Source: Conus ventricosus
Taxonomy: Eukaryota > Mollusca > Gastropoda > Neogastropoda > Conidae
Direction of reading: 5' to 3'
DNA: 64,000 nt
Assembly: GCA_018398815.1 (NCBI GenBank)
Contig: CM031616.1
Span: 74,995,951 to 75,059,950 of the forward strand
Numbering within the stretch: position 1 is the stretch's first letter; each line of letters begins with the position of its first letter. Below the pieces are notes generated by a model, which was given only the letters and a program-made list of their open reading frames with translations, made no database searches and was not told the origin of the DNA. The position numbers were made by a program, and so were the translations under genes. Of this stretch, positions 1-13,184 are shown piece after piece.

Positions 1-3000
1 AAAACCCTGCCATGCCCTGGTGATTGGCTGGAAGACAATAATAATAAAACCCTGCCATGCCCTGGTGATTGGCTGGAAAACAATAATAATAAAATTCTGC
101 CATGACCTGGTGATTGGCTGGGTGACAATAATATAATTCTGCCAAGCCCTGGTGATTGGCTGAGTGACAATAATAAAACCTTGTCATGCCCTGGTGATTG
201 GTTGGGTGACAATAATAAAATTCTGCCAAGCCCTGGTGATTGGCTGAGTGACAATAATAAAACCCTGCATGCCCTGGTGATTGGCTGGGAGAAAATAATA
301 AAATCCTGCCATGCCCTGGTGATTGACTGGAAGACATAAAAAAAAACCCTGCTACGCCCTAGTGATTGGCTGGGAGACAATAATAAAATTCTGCCATGCC
401 CTGGTGATTGGCTGGGAGACAATGATAAACCCGCCATACCCTGGTGATTGGCTGGGAGACAATGATAAAATCTGCCATGCCTGGTGATTGGCTGGGAGAC
501 AATAATAAAACCTGCCATGCCCTGGTGATTGGCTGGAAGACAACAATAAAACCCTGCCATGCCCTGGTGATTGGCTGGAAGACAATAATAATAAAATTCT
601 GCCATGACCTGGTGATTGGCTGGGTGAAAATTATAAAATTCTGCCATGTCCTGGTGATTGGCTGGGTGACGATAATGAAATTCTGCCATGCCCTGGTGAT
701 TGACTGGGAGTCAATAATAAAATTCTGCCATGCCCTCGTGATTGCCTGGAGACAATAATAAAATTCTGCCATGCCCTGGTGATTGGCTGGAAGACAATAA
801 TAATACAACCTGCCATGCCCTGGTGATTGGCTGGGTGACAATAATAAAATCCTGCCATGACCTGGTGATTGGCTGTGAGACAATGATAAAACCTGCCATG
901 CCCTGGTGATTGGTTGGGTTGACGATAATACTAAAAACCCAGCCATGACCTGGTGATTGGCAGGGTGACAATAATACAAGTCTGCCAAGCCCTGGTGATT
1001 GGCTGGGTGACAATATTAAAACCCCACCATGCCCTGGTGATTGATTGGTGACGATAATAAATTCTGCCATGCATTGGTGATTGGCTGGAAGACAATAATA
1101 AACCCTGCCATGCCCTGGTGATTGGTTGGGAGACAATAATAAAATCCTGCCATGCCCTGGTGATTGGCTGGGTGACAATAATTAACCCTGCCATGCCCTG
1201 GTGATTGGCTGGAAGACAATAATAATAAAATTCTGCCATGTCCTGGTGATTGGCTGGGAGACAATAATAAAACCCTGCCATGCCCTGGTGATTGGCTGGA
1301 AGACAATAACAAAACCCTGCCATGCCTGGTGATTGGCTGGAAGACAATAATAATAAAACCCTGAGATGCCCTGGTGAATGGCTGGGTGACAATAATAAAA
1401 TTCTGCCATGCCCTGGTGAATGGCTGGGTGACAATTATAAAATTCTGCCATGTCCTGGTGATTGGCTGGGTGACAATAATAAAACCCTGCGATGCCCTGA
1501 TGAATGGCTGGGTGACGATAATGAAATTCTGCCATGCCCTGGTGATTGGCTGGGAGACAATAATAAAATTCTGCCATGCCTGGTGATTGTCTGGAAGACA
1601 ATAATAAAAAAAACACCCTGCCATGCCCGGTGATTAGGTGGGTGACAATAATAAAATCTGCCATGACCTGGTGATTGGTTGTGAGACAATATAAAACCCT
1701 GCCATGCCCCGGTGATTGGCTGGAAGACAATAAATATATAACCCAGCCATGCCTGGTGATTGGATAGAAAACAATAATAATAAAACCCTGCCATGCCCTG
1801 GTGATTGGCTGGAAAACAATAATAATAAAATTTGCCATGACTGGTGATTGGCGGGTGACAATAATAAAATTCTGCCAAGCCTGGTGATTGGCTGAGTGAC
1901 AATTAATAAAACCTGCCATGCCCTGGTTATTGGTTGGGTGACAATAATAAAATTCTGCCAAGCCTGGTGATTGGCTGAGTGACAATAATAAACCTGCCAT
2001 GCCCTGGTGATTGGCTGGGAGACAATAATAAAATTCTGCCATGCCCTGGCGATTGACTGGAAGACAATAATAAAACCCTGCTATGCCCTAGTGATTGGCT
2101 GGGAGACAATAATAAAATTCTGCCATGCCCCGGTGGATTGGCTGGGAGACAATGATAAAAACCCGCCATGCCTGGTGATTGGCTGGGAGACAATAATAAA
2201 TCCTGTCATGCCCTGGTGATTGGGTGGGAGACAATAATAAAACCTGCCATGCCCTGGTGATTGGCTGGAAGGCAACAATAAAACCCTGCCATGCCCTGGT
2301 GATTGGCTGGAAGACAATATAATAAAATTCTGCAATGACCTGGTGATTGGCTGGGTGAAAATTAAAAAATTCTGCCATGTCCTCGTGAATGGCTGGGGTG
2401 ACGATAATGAAATTCTGCCATGCCTGGTGATTGACTGGGAGACAGTAATAAAATTCTGCCATGCCCTCGTGATTGACTGGGGAGACAATAATAAAATTCT
2501 GCCATGCCCTGGTGATTGGCTGTAAGACAATAATAATAAAACCCTGCCATGCCCCGGTGATTGGCTGGGTGACAATAATAAAATCTGCCATGACCTGGTG
2601 ATTGGCTGTGAGACAATGATAAAAACCTGCCATGCCCTGGTGATTGGTTGGGTGACGATAATACTAAAAACTCAGCCATGACCTGGTGATTGGCAGGGTG
2701 ACAATAATAAAATTCCCCCAAGCCCTGGTGATTGGCTGGGTGACAATATTAAAACCCTACCTGCCCTGGTGATTGAATGGGTTGACGATAATAAAATTCT
2801 GCCATGCATTGGTGATTGGCTGGAAGACAATAATAAAACCCTGCCATGCCCTGGTGATTGGCTGGGAGACAATATTAAATCTCCCATGCCTGGTGATTGT
2901 CTGGGTGACAATAATAAAACCCTGCCATGCCCTGGTGATTGGCTGGAGACAATATAATAAAATTCTGCCATGTCATGGTGATTGGCTGGGAGACAAATAA

Positions 3001-4272
3001 AACCTGCCATGCCTGGTGTTTGGCTGGAGCAATAATAAAACCCTGCCATGCCCTGGTGATTGGCTGGAAGACAATTAATAATAAAATTCTCCCATGACCT
3101 GGTGATTGGCTGGGTGACAAAATAAAAGCCTGCGATGCCCTGGTGAATGGCTGGGTGACAATAATAAAATTCTGCCATACCTGGTGAATGGCTGGGAGAC
3201 AATAATAAAATTCTGCCATGCCCTCGTGATTGACTGGGAGACAATAACAAAATTCTGCTATGCCCTTTGGTGATTGTCTGGAAGACAATAATAATAAAAC
3301 CCTGCCATGCCCCGGTGATTGGCTGGGTGTCAATAATATAAAATCCTGCCATGACCTGGTGATTGGCTGTGAGACAATAATAAAACCCAGCCATGCCCTG
3401 GTGATTGGCTGGAAGACAATAATAATAAAACCCTGCCATGCCCTGGTGATTGGCTGGAAGAACAATAATAATAAAATTCTGCCATGACCTGGTGATTGGC
3501 TGGGTGACAATAATAAAATTCTGCAAGCCCTGGTGATTGGCTGAGTGACAATAATAAAACCCTGCCATGCCCTGGTGATTGGTTGGGAGACAATAATAAA
3601 TTCTGCCAAGCCTGGTGATTGGCTGAGTGACAATAATTAAAACCCTGCCATGCCCTGGTGATTGGCTGGGAGACAATAATAAAATTCTGCCATGCCCTGG
3701 TGATTGACTGGGAGACATAATAAAACCCTGCCATGCCCTGGTGATTGGCTGGGAGACATAATAAAACCCTGCCATGCCCTGGTGATTGGCTGGAAGACAA
3801 TAATAAAACACTGCCATGCCCTGGTGATTGGCTGGAAGACAATAATAATAAAATTCTGCCATGACCTGGTGATTGGCTGGGTGACAATTATAAAATTCTG
3901 CCATGTCCTGGTGAATGGCTGGGTGACGATAATAAAATTCTGCCATGCCCTGGTGATTGACTGGGAGACAATAATAAAATTCTGCTATGCCTCGTGGTTG
4001 ATGGGAGACAATAATAAAATTCTGCCATGCCCTGGTGATTGGCTGGAAGACAAAAATAATAAAACCCTGCCATGCCTGGTGATTGGCTGGAAGACAATAA
4101 TAAAATCCTGCCATGACCTGGTGATTGGCTGTGAGACAATGATAAAACCCTGCCATGCCCTGGTGATTGGTTGGGTGCGATAATAATAAAAACCCAGCCA
4201 TGCCCTGGTGATTGGCTGGAAGACAATATAATAAAATTCTGCCACGACCTGGTGATTGGCAGGGTGACATAT
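1..4272. repeat. 42-45 bp minisatellite, block 1
   Basis: About 95 imperfect units share the core CCCTGCCATGCCCTGG, then TGATTGGCTGGGAGACAATA and a run of ATAA/AAAA. Length variation comes mostly from the number of AAT triplets and single-base indels. Every unit carries ATTGG, which reads CCAAT on the minus strand in the context AGCCAATCACC. Open frames on both strands across this block are repeat artefacts, with changing frame at each indel. Confidence 0.95.
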
Positions 4273-4684
4273 AAAAGAAGAAAACAAACACCCGAAGGTG
4301 CTGGGGAGGACCCAGAGAAGCACTGTCTTCACCTGCCCTTAGAGCAGTCCTGTACCACCCTTGGAGGCCTGCGCCGTGTTGACGATGGGTACAGGCACGC
4401 ACAGGACACTCCATTAAGATATCAAGGGACATAACTGCTCCTGAACAGAGGTAAATTAGACTACAGGATGCAGCTCATAACAGCCTTAAAGTAGCATCCC
4501 CATGGGTGTACCAGCCGTATTTCATGACTGCAGAGCCCACCGGCGAAAAACACCACCCTCCAGCTGCCGAGCACACCCCACAGACCCAACCACCCCTGCC
4601 CACGGACAGATGAAGACAGTGCCACTCCAGACACAGCCACGCTTTCGCCATACGGTCTTATGTGCCCTCAAGAGAGAATCCAAA
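4273..4684. other. Unique spacer between two blocks of the same minisatellite
   Basis: About 410 bases of non-repetitive, mixed-composition sequence interrupt the 42-45 bp array. I find no recognisable protein, RNA or mobile-element signature on either strand. It may be an insertion into the array or older sequence left between two expansions. Confidence 0.6.
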
Positions 4685-5103
4685 GCCCTGGTGATTGGCT
4701 GGGTGACAATATTAAAACCCTACCATGCCTTGTGATTGACTGGGTGACGATAATAAATTCTGCCATGCCCTGGTGACTGGCTGGAAGACAATAATAAAAT
4801 TCTGCCATGCCCTGGTGAATGGCTGGAAGACAATAATAAAATTCTGCCATGCCTTGGTGATTGGCTGGAAGACAATAATAAAACCCTGCTATGCCCTAGT
4901 GATTGGCTGGGAGACAATAATATAATCCTGCCATGCCCTGGTGATTGGCTGGGTGACAATAATAAAACCCTGGCATGCCTGGTGATTGGCTGGAAGACAA
5001 TAATAAAACCCTGCCATGCCCTGGTGATTGGCTGGAAGACAATAATAGTAAAACCCTGCCATGCCCTGGTGATTGGCTGGGTGACAATAATAAAATCCTG
5101 TCA
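4685..5103. repeat. 42-45 bp minisatellite, block 2
   Basis: Same unit as positions 1-4272, about ten copies, ending at AATCCTGTCACTACTG. Confidence 0.93.
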
Positions 5104-5130
5104 CTACTGAGTGAAACCTGTGGAAATGTG

Positions 5131-5186
5131 AACCGCGCGCACGCGTGCGCACACACCACACACACACACACCACACACACCACACA

Positions 5187-5219
<33 letters not shown>
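5131..5219. repeat. CA microsatellite
   Basis: Interrupted (CA)n with CCA interruptions, preceded by an alternating GCGCGCACGCGTGCGC stretch that could adopt left-handed DNA. Confidence 0.95.
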
Positions 5220-5605
5220 CATACTTTCATCGATTTATTTTCTCTCAAAAAGCACCCACAGGTCAAATGTACACAACAGTATATAAATAACATCTCATCA
5301 AGTCAACAATGGAGCCTGCGCCCCGCATGATATCGACACACCGTTTCCATAACACTTTCAAAAGGAGATTTTGTATAAATCAACATACGTCATATAATCA
5401 TGTATATATCAAGGCATTCAACGTCTTCACTAATATAATGAACATTCAACGTCTGACAGTTCGTTTTCCAATACAAAAATAGAAGTAGGCCACATTTTCC
5501 CCTTAGAATATAGATCTCAGCCACACCTGGACAATGTTGCTGAACTGCACAGATAGGCACACAACAGTAATTCCCATGGGAATCAAAAACGCATCTATCT
5601 AATAA
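5220..5605. other. Anonymous AT-rich sequence
   Basis: About 385 bases without tandem structure. No gene, RNA or transposon signature is recognised on either strand. Confidence 0.5.
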
Positions 5606-6092
5606 GAGTCTCCTCTGGTGGGTGACCTCATCACCATCTGCTGATGACTCTCTGTGGACATCATCATCATCTGTTGATGACTCTCTGTGACATCATCATC
5701 TGTTGATGACTCTCTGTGACATCATCATCTGCTTATGACTCTCTGTGACATCGTCATCTGCTTATGACTCTCTGTGACATCATCATGTGTTGATGACTCT
5801 CTGTGACATCATCATCTGTTGATGACTCTCTGTGACATCATCATGTGTTGATGACTCTCTGTGACATCATCATCTGTTGATGACTCTCTGTGACATCATC
5901 ATGTGTTGATGACTGTGACATCATCATGTGTTGATGACTCTCTTTGACATGATCTGCTGATGACTCTCTGTGGACATCATCATCTGTTGATGACTCTCTG
6001 TGACATCATCATCTGCTGATGACTCTCTGTGGACATCATCATCTGTTGATGACTCTCTGTGACATCATCATCTGTTGATGATTCTCTGAGAC
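5606..6092. repeat. 29-bp minisatellite (GATGACTCTCTGTGACATCA)
   Basis: About 16 units of TGATGACTCTCTGTGACATC followed by ATCATCTGT. Some units carry an extra ATC or a GGACATC variant. Confidence 0.95.
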
Positions 6093-6225
6093 AGGACAGA
6101 CAGACAGACATGGGCCATTGAGAGGACAGACACCATGGGACAGGACAGACAGAAATGGGCCATTGAGAGGACAGACACCATGAGACATGACAGACGCCAT
6201 GAGACAGGGAGACAGAAATGAACAA
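6092..6225. repeat. Short tandem duplication rich in GACAGACA
   Basis: Two to three imperfect copies of a segment containing ATGGGCCATTGAGAGGACAG and ACACCATG(A/G)GACA. Confidence 0.8.
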
Positions 6226-7455
6226 CAAAAAGGGAAACAAGAGAAAGGCGCTCGGGAGAGCTTCCAGTCAGTTCACGGATTGAAAATCAGCGTGTCCGTT
6301 GGGGGGTGGGGTGGGGGAGTAAAAGCTGGCACGAAATGAAAGAGCTACTTCTCAAGTTTTGTTTTTCGTGGGGTGGGGGTGGGGGTGGGAGCAGAGTCTT
6401 TTTTTGTTGTTGTTGTTTGTGGAAAAAAAAAGAAAACGTCAACGTTTAAAGCACTAGAAAGTTTTGAAATTCCATGAAAATGGACCACTTCACAGTCAGT
6501 TACCAGTCCATAACGGCAACTTCAAAACGCTCATGCACAGTGTAAAAACGTGTAACAGCTTTGCTGAACCACCCCGGATCTACCATCCGATCCGGATCCT
6601 TCCCAAATTCAACGGATCCGTCCTTGGGACACGTTCTACCATTTCCACCACATTGGGTTTAAACAGCTTCTCCAAAATTCGACTGATTTATTGCTACACG
6701 TTCCACATTTTGACCACATGGCTTTAAACAGCTTCAGTAGATTTTACATCATCTTTCTGACGAAAGGACGCAGGCGGAAACGTGCCTTCTCGGTTGGGCA
6801 AAAAGGGATCTACAATTGTCGGTTGTCTATTTCCTTCCACCATTCCTTCCTTTTGCAAACACCTACATGCGTGCGCGCAGAACGCTTTTTCATCAGAAAT
6901 TCGCCACGCAAGTTACCGCCTTTAAAACAGTAAGGATCAAGACACGGTCTGGGTGTAAACATCAATTCATTCTTCAATTTCAGCGCGTTTGTACATCATG
7001 GACAGGAAAACTACAGCAGTTTTGATACACTCGCTTCATGAAGGCAAACAATTTAGACTGTGATCGTGTGACGGCTGGGAAAGAGCGACCAAGGGGCAGA
7101 GTTGAAATTGGGGGTCAGGGGACAGGAGAGGAGGGGAAGGGTTGGAAGGAGGCGGTGGAGGGGGGTTGGGGGCCGAGTTATGTATATGCTCTTGAACATC
7201 CTGGCGTTTTTTATGTCTATACTGTATCATTTGAGCAGTTCTATACAACGTGCACGTTCTAAATGACAAAGAAAACAAAGAGTAGATGAGGATGGAGATA
7301 GGAGAGCTGGAGGAGAAGGTTCGGGGAGAGAGTTGCTAGAAGCATGCAATTCCACAGCCTGATACTTGCACGGTCCATAGCTGTTTGCTAGGAGCTAGGA
7401 ATTCCACAGCCTGATACTTGTACAGTCCATAGCTGTTTGGCATGCCATACATAGA
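6226..7455. other. Anonymous sequence with G-rich tracts
   Basis: About 1.2 kb without a recognisable gene. It holds G-rich runs at about 6300-6325 and 6370-6390 that meet a G-quadruplex pattern, and a degenerate duplication around 6635-6745 (both halves contain TTTAAACAGCTTC). A purine-rich stretch lies at 7080-7180. Open frames here are under 90 codons and match nothing I know. Confidence 0.5.
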
Positions 7456-9295
7456 TGGTTAAAGGCATAGGGTTTTAGGAGCGGATGGGAGAGACATAGG
7501 GTATAGGGAGCGGATGGGAGAGACATAGGGTATAGTAGTGGATGGGAGAGACATAGGGTATAGGGAGCGGATGGGAGAGACATAGGGTATAGTAGTGGAT
7601 GGGGAGGACATAGGGTATAGTAGTGGATGGAGAGACATAGGGTATAGGGAGCAGATGGGAGAGACAGAGGGTATAGTAGTGGATGGGAGAGACATAGGGT
7701 ATAGGGAGCGGATGGGAGAGACATAGGGTATAGGGAGCGGATGGGAGAGACATAGGGTATAGGGAGCGGATGGGAGAGGCATAGGGTATAGGGAGCGGAT
7801 GGGAGAGACAAAGGGTTTTAGGGAGCGGATGGGAGAGACATAGGGTATAGGGAGCGGATGGGAGAGGCATAGGGTATAGGGAGCGGATGGGAGAGACATA
7901 GGGTATAGGGAGCGGATGGGAGAGGCATAGGGTATAGGGAGCGGATGGGAGAGACATAGGGTATAGTAGTGGACGGGAGAGACATAGGGTATAGGGAGCG
8001 GATGGGAGAGACATAGGGTATAGTAGTGGATGGGAGAGACATAGGGTATTAGTGAGCGGATGGGAGAGACATAGGGTTATAGTAGTGGATGGGAGAGACA
8101 TAGGGTATAGTAGTGGATGGGAGAGACATAGGGTATAGGGAGCAGATGGGTGAGACAGAGGGTATAGTAGTGGATGGGAGAGGGCATAGGTATAGGGAGC
8201 GGATGGGAGAGACATAGGGTATAGTAGTGGATGGGAGAGACATAGGGTATAGTAGTGGATGGGAGAGACATAGGGTATTTGTAGTGGGATGGGGGGAGAC
8301 ATAGGGTATAGTAGTGGATGGGAGAGACACAGGGTATAGGGAGCGGATGGGAGAGACATAGGGTATAGTAGTGGATGGAGAGACATAGGTATAGGGAGCG
8401 GATGGGAGAGACATAGGGTATAGTAGTGGATGGGAGAGACATAGGGTATAGTTAGTGGATGGGAGAGACATAGGGTATAGTAGTGGATGGGAGAGACATA
8501 GGGTATAGGGAGCAGATGGGAGAGACAGAGGGTATAGTAGTGGATTGGAGAGACATAGAGTATAGGGAGCGGATGGGAGAGACATAGTGGGAGAGACATA
8601 GGGTATAGTAGTGGATGGGAGAGGCATAGGGTATAGTAGTGGATGGGAGAGACATAGGGTATAGGGAGCGGATGGGAGAGACATAGGGTATAGTAGTGGA
8701 TGGGGAAGACATAGGGTTTGTAGTGGATGGGAGAGACATAGGGTATAGTAGTGGATGGAGAGACATAGGGTATAGTAGTGGATGGGAGAGACATAGGGTA
8801 TAGGGAGCGGATGGGAGAGACATAGGGTATAGGGAGCGGATGGGAGAGACATAGGGTATAGGGAGCGGATGGGAGAGACATAGGGATAGCGTGGATGGGA
8901 AAGACATAGGGTATAGTAGTGGGTGGGAGAGGCATAGGGTATAGGAGCGATGGGAGAGACATAGGGTATAGGGAGCGGAGGGGAGAGACATAGGGTATAG
9001 TAGTGGATGGAGAGGCATAGGGTATAGTAGCGGATGGGAGAGACGTAGGGTTTAGTAGCGGATGTGAGAGGCATAGGGTATAGTAGCGGATAGGAGAGAC
9101 ATAGGGTATAGGGAACGGATGTGAGAGGCATAGGGTATAGAAGCGAATGGAGAGACACGGGGTTTCGTAGCGGATGGAAGAGGCATGGGGTATAGAAGCG
9201 GATGGGAGAGACATAGGGCATAGGGAGCAGATGGGAGAGACATAGGGTATAGGGAGCGGATGGGAGAGACATAGGGTATAGGCAGCGGAGGGGAG
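7456..9295. repeat. 28/29-bp minisatellite (GATGGGAGAGACATAGGGTA)
   Basis: About 65 units alternate between a 29-bp type beginning GGGAGCGGATGGGAGAGACA and a 28-bp type beginning GTAGTGGATGGGAGAGACAT, both ending TAGGGTATA. The mixture of the two types in irregular order suggests gene-conversion-like reshuffling. Minus-strand frames of several hundred codons (Ser/Pro/Leu/Tyr repeats) are by-products. Confidence 0.95.
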
Positions 9296-9620
9296 AGGCA
9301 TAAGGAGGGGAAGCAGATGGGAGAGGCATAGGGAGGGGAAGCAGATGGGAGAGGCATAGGGAGGGGAAGCAGATGGGAGAGGCATAGGGAGGGGAAGCAG
9401 ATGGGAGAGGCATAGGGAGGGAAGCAGATGGGAGAGGCATAGGGAGGGGAAGCAGATGGGAGAGGCATAGGGAGGGGAAGCAGATGGGAGAGGCATAGGG
9501 AGGGGAAGCAGATGGGAGAGGCATAGGGAGGGGAAGCAGATGGGAAAGACGTGTGGAGGGGAAGCAGATGGAAAAGATGTGGGAAGGAGAAGCAGATGGG
9601 AAAGGCATGGGGAGGGGAAG
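9290..9620. repeat. 28-bp derivative block (AGCAGATGGGAGAGGCATAG)
   Basis: About 12 near-identical units in which GGGTATA of the preceding array is replaced by GGGAGGGGA. It looks like a recently homogenised edge of the adjoining array. Confidence 0.9.
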
Positions 9621-9654
9621 GAGGAGAGAAGAAAAGGGGTGATGGAGTGTGTGG

Positions 9655-9660
9655 TGAGTG

Positions 9661-9692
<32 letters not shown>

Positions 9693-9707
9693 TGTGTGTG
9701 TGTGTGC

Positions 9708-9738
<31 letters not shown>

Positions 9739-9771
9739 CGCGCGCGAGTGTGTGAGCGTACGGGCGTGTGT

Positions 9772-9831
<60 letters not shown>
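9655..9831. repeat. GT/CG alternating purine-pyrimidine tract
   Basis: (GTGC)n, (GT)n and an uninterrupted (CG)n core near 9730-9745, followed by about 60 bases of pure (GT)n. Confidence 0.95.
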
Positions 9832-9832
<1 letters not shown>

Positions 9833-11040
9833 GGGTGATAAATGTACATGTACTTAAACAGCCTGATCTTTAATAAATGTTGACTCGTTATCTTACGCCA
9901 CCGGGAAATTATGCCTTTTGTCTGTACTCATGACGACTGAGTTTGCTTTGCACACTGCTGTGTAAACGTATCGCACCACCATTCCATTGGAAAAGCCAGC
10001 AGGAAACCCCCCCCCCCCCCCCCCCCAGAAAAAGTTGGAATTGCCCTGTAGTGTTCAAACATATCACACAACCATTCAACTGGGAAAACCGAGCAGCATT
10101 TCTTTTCTCAAGACGGGGAGTTCGGTGGGAGAGGCGGTGGGATTGGATGGGGAGAGGGGGAGTAGTGTGAGGCGACGCAGAGAAAACGATTTTCTGCTGA
10201 ATGACAAAGTAACTAATACGGAGAAAGAAGAACTGCATCCTCTCGCTAAAACAGTTGACAAATTTCAAAACAAAACAAACAAAAAATATGATCACCAAGC
10301 AGACAAATACCGGAATATCCTTGAATATCACACAACTGCCTGAGGAATTTGCGGCGTCAGTTTTCAAACGGGACATTACATTCATGAGCGCCGATGAAAC
10401 AAACAAATCACAAAAACAGAAGCAACGCGTTTCCACCTGACGGACCTCTACCGACAAGACAAAGAAAACAGAAAGAAAGAACGACTTCGATGTTCTTCAG
10501 AAAACATCACCACTATCTACATGCAAAGAGATCCAAAACACACTTAAGTCATTGTTCATAAAATTTTGTTTTCTTTCGTCACTTTCGATTGCCTTTCCCA
10601 TAACAAAGAAAACACACTCAAGATTGAAACGCATTGCTTTTGCATTTGCCGTTTTGTTGGTTCCACTCGCTGGGCGCTTTAAAAACATAACTTTCATTCT
10701 CTTCTTTCTACTCCCGCACACACTGATTCAATGTACAGACTTGGCAATATGCATTGAAGTACACTGATTCAACTGACAGACCTGGCAATATACATTGAAG
10801 TACACTGATTCAACTGACAGACCTGGCAATATGCATTGAAGTGAAAAATGTCACAAGCCTGGGACATTGCAAATGCCGTCACTCCAAACCCCTTCCTTCC
10901 ACCCGACTCCAGGCCCCCCCCCCCCCCCCCCCCCCCCCCATCAGTATGACCACAACACTGACCTTTATAACCTGAAATAACCTTCATCTTCAACTGTAAA
11001 ACTCTAAAATCACAAAGACGGAATGAATGTGTGGCCATAT
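9832..11040. other. Anonymous sequence with poly-C runs and a 42-bp triplication
   Basis: No gene recognised. Poly-C runs lie at about 10009-10026 and 10915-10939. Three copies of a 42-bp unit containing CTGATTCAACTGACAGACCT and GGCAATATGCATTGAAG lie at about 10727-10842. Confidence 0.6.
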
Positions 11041-11058
11041 TCTCTCTCTCTCTCTCTC

Positions 11059-11118
<60 letters not shown>

Positions 11119-11200
11119 TCATTCCATTCAGATAAAGTGGTCACTATCGTGTCTGACACAAGCCCCCCCCCCCCCCCCTCCCCGCCCCCACCCCCACCCC
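11041..11200. repeat. CT/CA microsatellite and poly-C
   Basis: (TC)n then (CA)n at 11041-11115, and a C-rich run at about 11163-11200. Confidence 0.95.
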
Positions 11201-11229
11201 TGCAAATGTCCATTTGTCGTAATACCTGA

Positions 11230-11740
11230 AGTAACACACTTTAGTTGGTGCACAGTAATCCGAGTCAATGCACGACTTGTGCGCCAGCTTTCATGCCTGT
11301 CTGTTTTATGCTCTTTCCAAAATCTCGCAAAGTTGCCATGGACGTTGTTCCGCAACATAAATGGCTCGTACAGCGATGAATGCAACATCATCAACAAACA
11401 CAGAGGACTTGGATCCCTAGTTTACAGAACTGACAATCTAATTAATGTTGAAGCTGAAGAGAGCAGAGGAAAGCATGCTCCCATGGAGTACACCCCATTA
11501 CGGCTCCTAGATGTCAGACAGCGTGGTGTCAACCCAGATCTGGAACTGCCGATCAGCCAGAAATTTTTTAATATGAGGAGAGAGGTGGCGTCCAAAACCT
11601 GGTTTATGAAGATCCATAAGAACATAAGGTTTCCACGTAGTGTTGTAAGCCTTTTGCAGGTCAAGAAGGATAGCGACCACGTGTTGTTTGTTGATGAAGG
11701 CACTGCGGATGGTGGTTTCAAGACTTAGCCAAATGGTCAA
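11230..11740 (-). pseudogene. Decayed non-LTR retrotransposon reverse-transcriptase fragment
   Basis: On the minus strand an open frame reads a degenerate Jockey/I-type reverse transcriptase from motif A (VVAILLDLQKAYNTTWK) through the linker KKFLADRQFQIWVDTTLSD. The same frame then continues past stop codons into a motif B remnant (GVLHGSMLSSALFSFNIN) and a motif C remnant (SSVFVDDVAFIA), ending near SDYCAPTKVCYF, which resembles the FSPTKT-V-HF block of this clade. Several in-frame stops and loss of both element ends make it non-functional. The sequence resembles the reverse transcriptase of the full-length copy at 50258-56052, so both may belong to one family. The clade is inferred from motifs only. 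Plus-strand open frames over this stretch are shadows. Confidence 0.82.
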
Positions 11741-11759
11741 CAGTACAATTGTACTTGCG

Positions 11760-13090
11760 GAAACTGAAATCTCTTTAGTGCACTATCCTGATATATACTC
11801 TCCTGTATTGCTCTAAACTGTACTGTCCTGTTATGCACTATACTGCGCTGAACAATACTGCACCATACTATCTTGTATTGTACTGTCCTGTATTGCACTA
11901 TACTGCGCTGAACTATACTGTACTATCTTGTACTGTACTGTCCTGTATTGCACTATACTGCGCTGAACTATACTGTACTATCTTGTACTGTGCCATCCTG
12001 TTACGTACTATATCACACTGTACTATCTTGTACTGTACTATCCTGTGCTGCACTATACTGCGCTGAACTATACTATCTTATACTGTACTATCCTGTTATG
12101 CACTATACTACACTGAACTATACTGTACTGTACTATCTTGTGCTGGACTATACTGTACCGACCTGTATTGTACTATCTTGTACTGTACTATCCTGTTATG
12201 GAATATACTGCACTGAACTACACTGTATTATCTTGTACTGTACTATCCTGTGCTGCACTATACTGCGCTGAACTATACTGTACTGTACTACCTTGTACTG
12301 AACTATCCAGTCATGCACTAGCACTATAATGCGCTGAACTACACTTTACTATCTTGTACTGTACTGTCCTGTTATGCACTACACTGCGCTGAACTATACT
12401 GTACAATCTTATACTGTACTATCCTGTTGTGCACTACACTGCGCTGAACTATACTGTACAATCTTATACTGTACTATCCTGTTGTGCACTACACTGCGCT
12501 GAACTATACTGTACAATCTTATACTGTACTATCCTGTTGTGCACTACACTGCGCTGAACTATACTGTACAATCTTATACTGTACTATCCTGTTGTGCACT
12601 ACACTGCGCTGAACTATACTGTACAATCTTATACTGTACTATCCTGTTGTGCACTACACTGCGCTGAACTATACTGTACTATCCTGTTGTGCACTAAACC
12701 GCACTGAATAGGCTGTACTATTTTGTACTGTACTATCCTGCTATGCACTGTACTTCGCTGAACTATACTGTACCGTACTATCTTGTACTGTTCTATCCTG
12801 AGCTGCACTATACTGCGCTGAACTATACTGCACTGTACTATCTTGTACTGTACTATCCTGCACTGCAATAAATTGCGCTGAATTATACTGCACTGTACTA
12901 TCTTGTACTGTACTATCTTGTCACGTACTGTACTGTGCTGAAATACACTACACTGTACTATTTTGTACTGTACTATCCTGCAGTGCACTACACTGCGCTG
13001 CATATTCTTACACTGTGCTAAGTTGTACTAACCTTACTACCTAAACCGCACTCTCTTGTGCTGTTCTACACTGCAGTGTACTGTATTACA
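11760..13090. repeat. 55-bp minisatellite rich in ACTGTACTAT
   Basis: About 24 imperfect units contain CACTATACTGCGCTGAACTA and TACTGTACTATC. The block 12370-12665 holds nearly identical 55-bp units and so is the youngest part; the edges are more diverged. Confidence 0.94.
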
Positions 13091-13184
13091 CTGGGATGAA
13101 AATACATTTATTTCTCTTCTCTCCTTTAGCAGTGAGCTACCCCAACCAAAGCCAAGAGCCTGATCACTGGTATTTCTTTCCTGT

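Noticed and set aside
2672..4432. Minus-strand open frame of 586 codons across the 42-45 bp array
   Set aside because: Composed only of repeat translations that change frame with each indel; no splice, domain or composition signal of a gene.
7475..9608. Minus-strand frames of 519-673 codons (Ser/Pro/Tyr repeats)
   Set aside because: Artefact of the 28/29-bp array; frames swap with unit type.
11027..11728. Plus-strand open frame of 233 codons
   Set aside because: It starts inside a microsatellite and poly-C run and lies opposite a recognisable reverse-transcriptase remnant on the minus strand.
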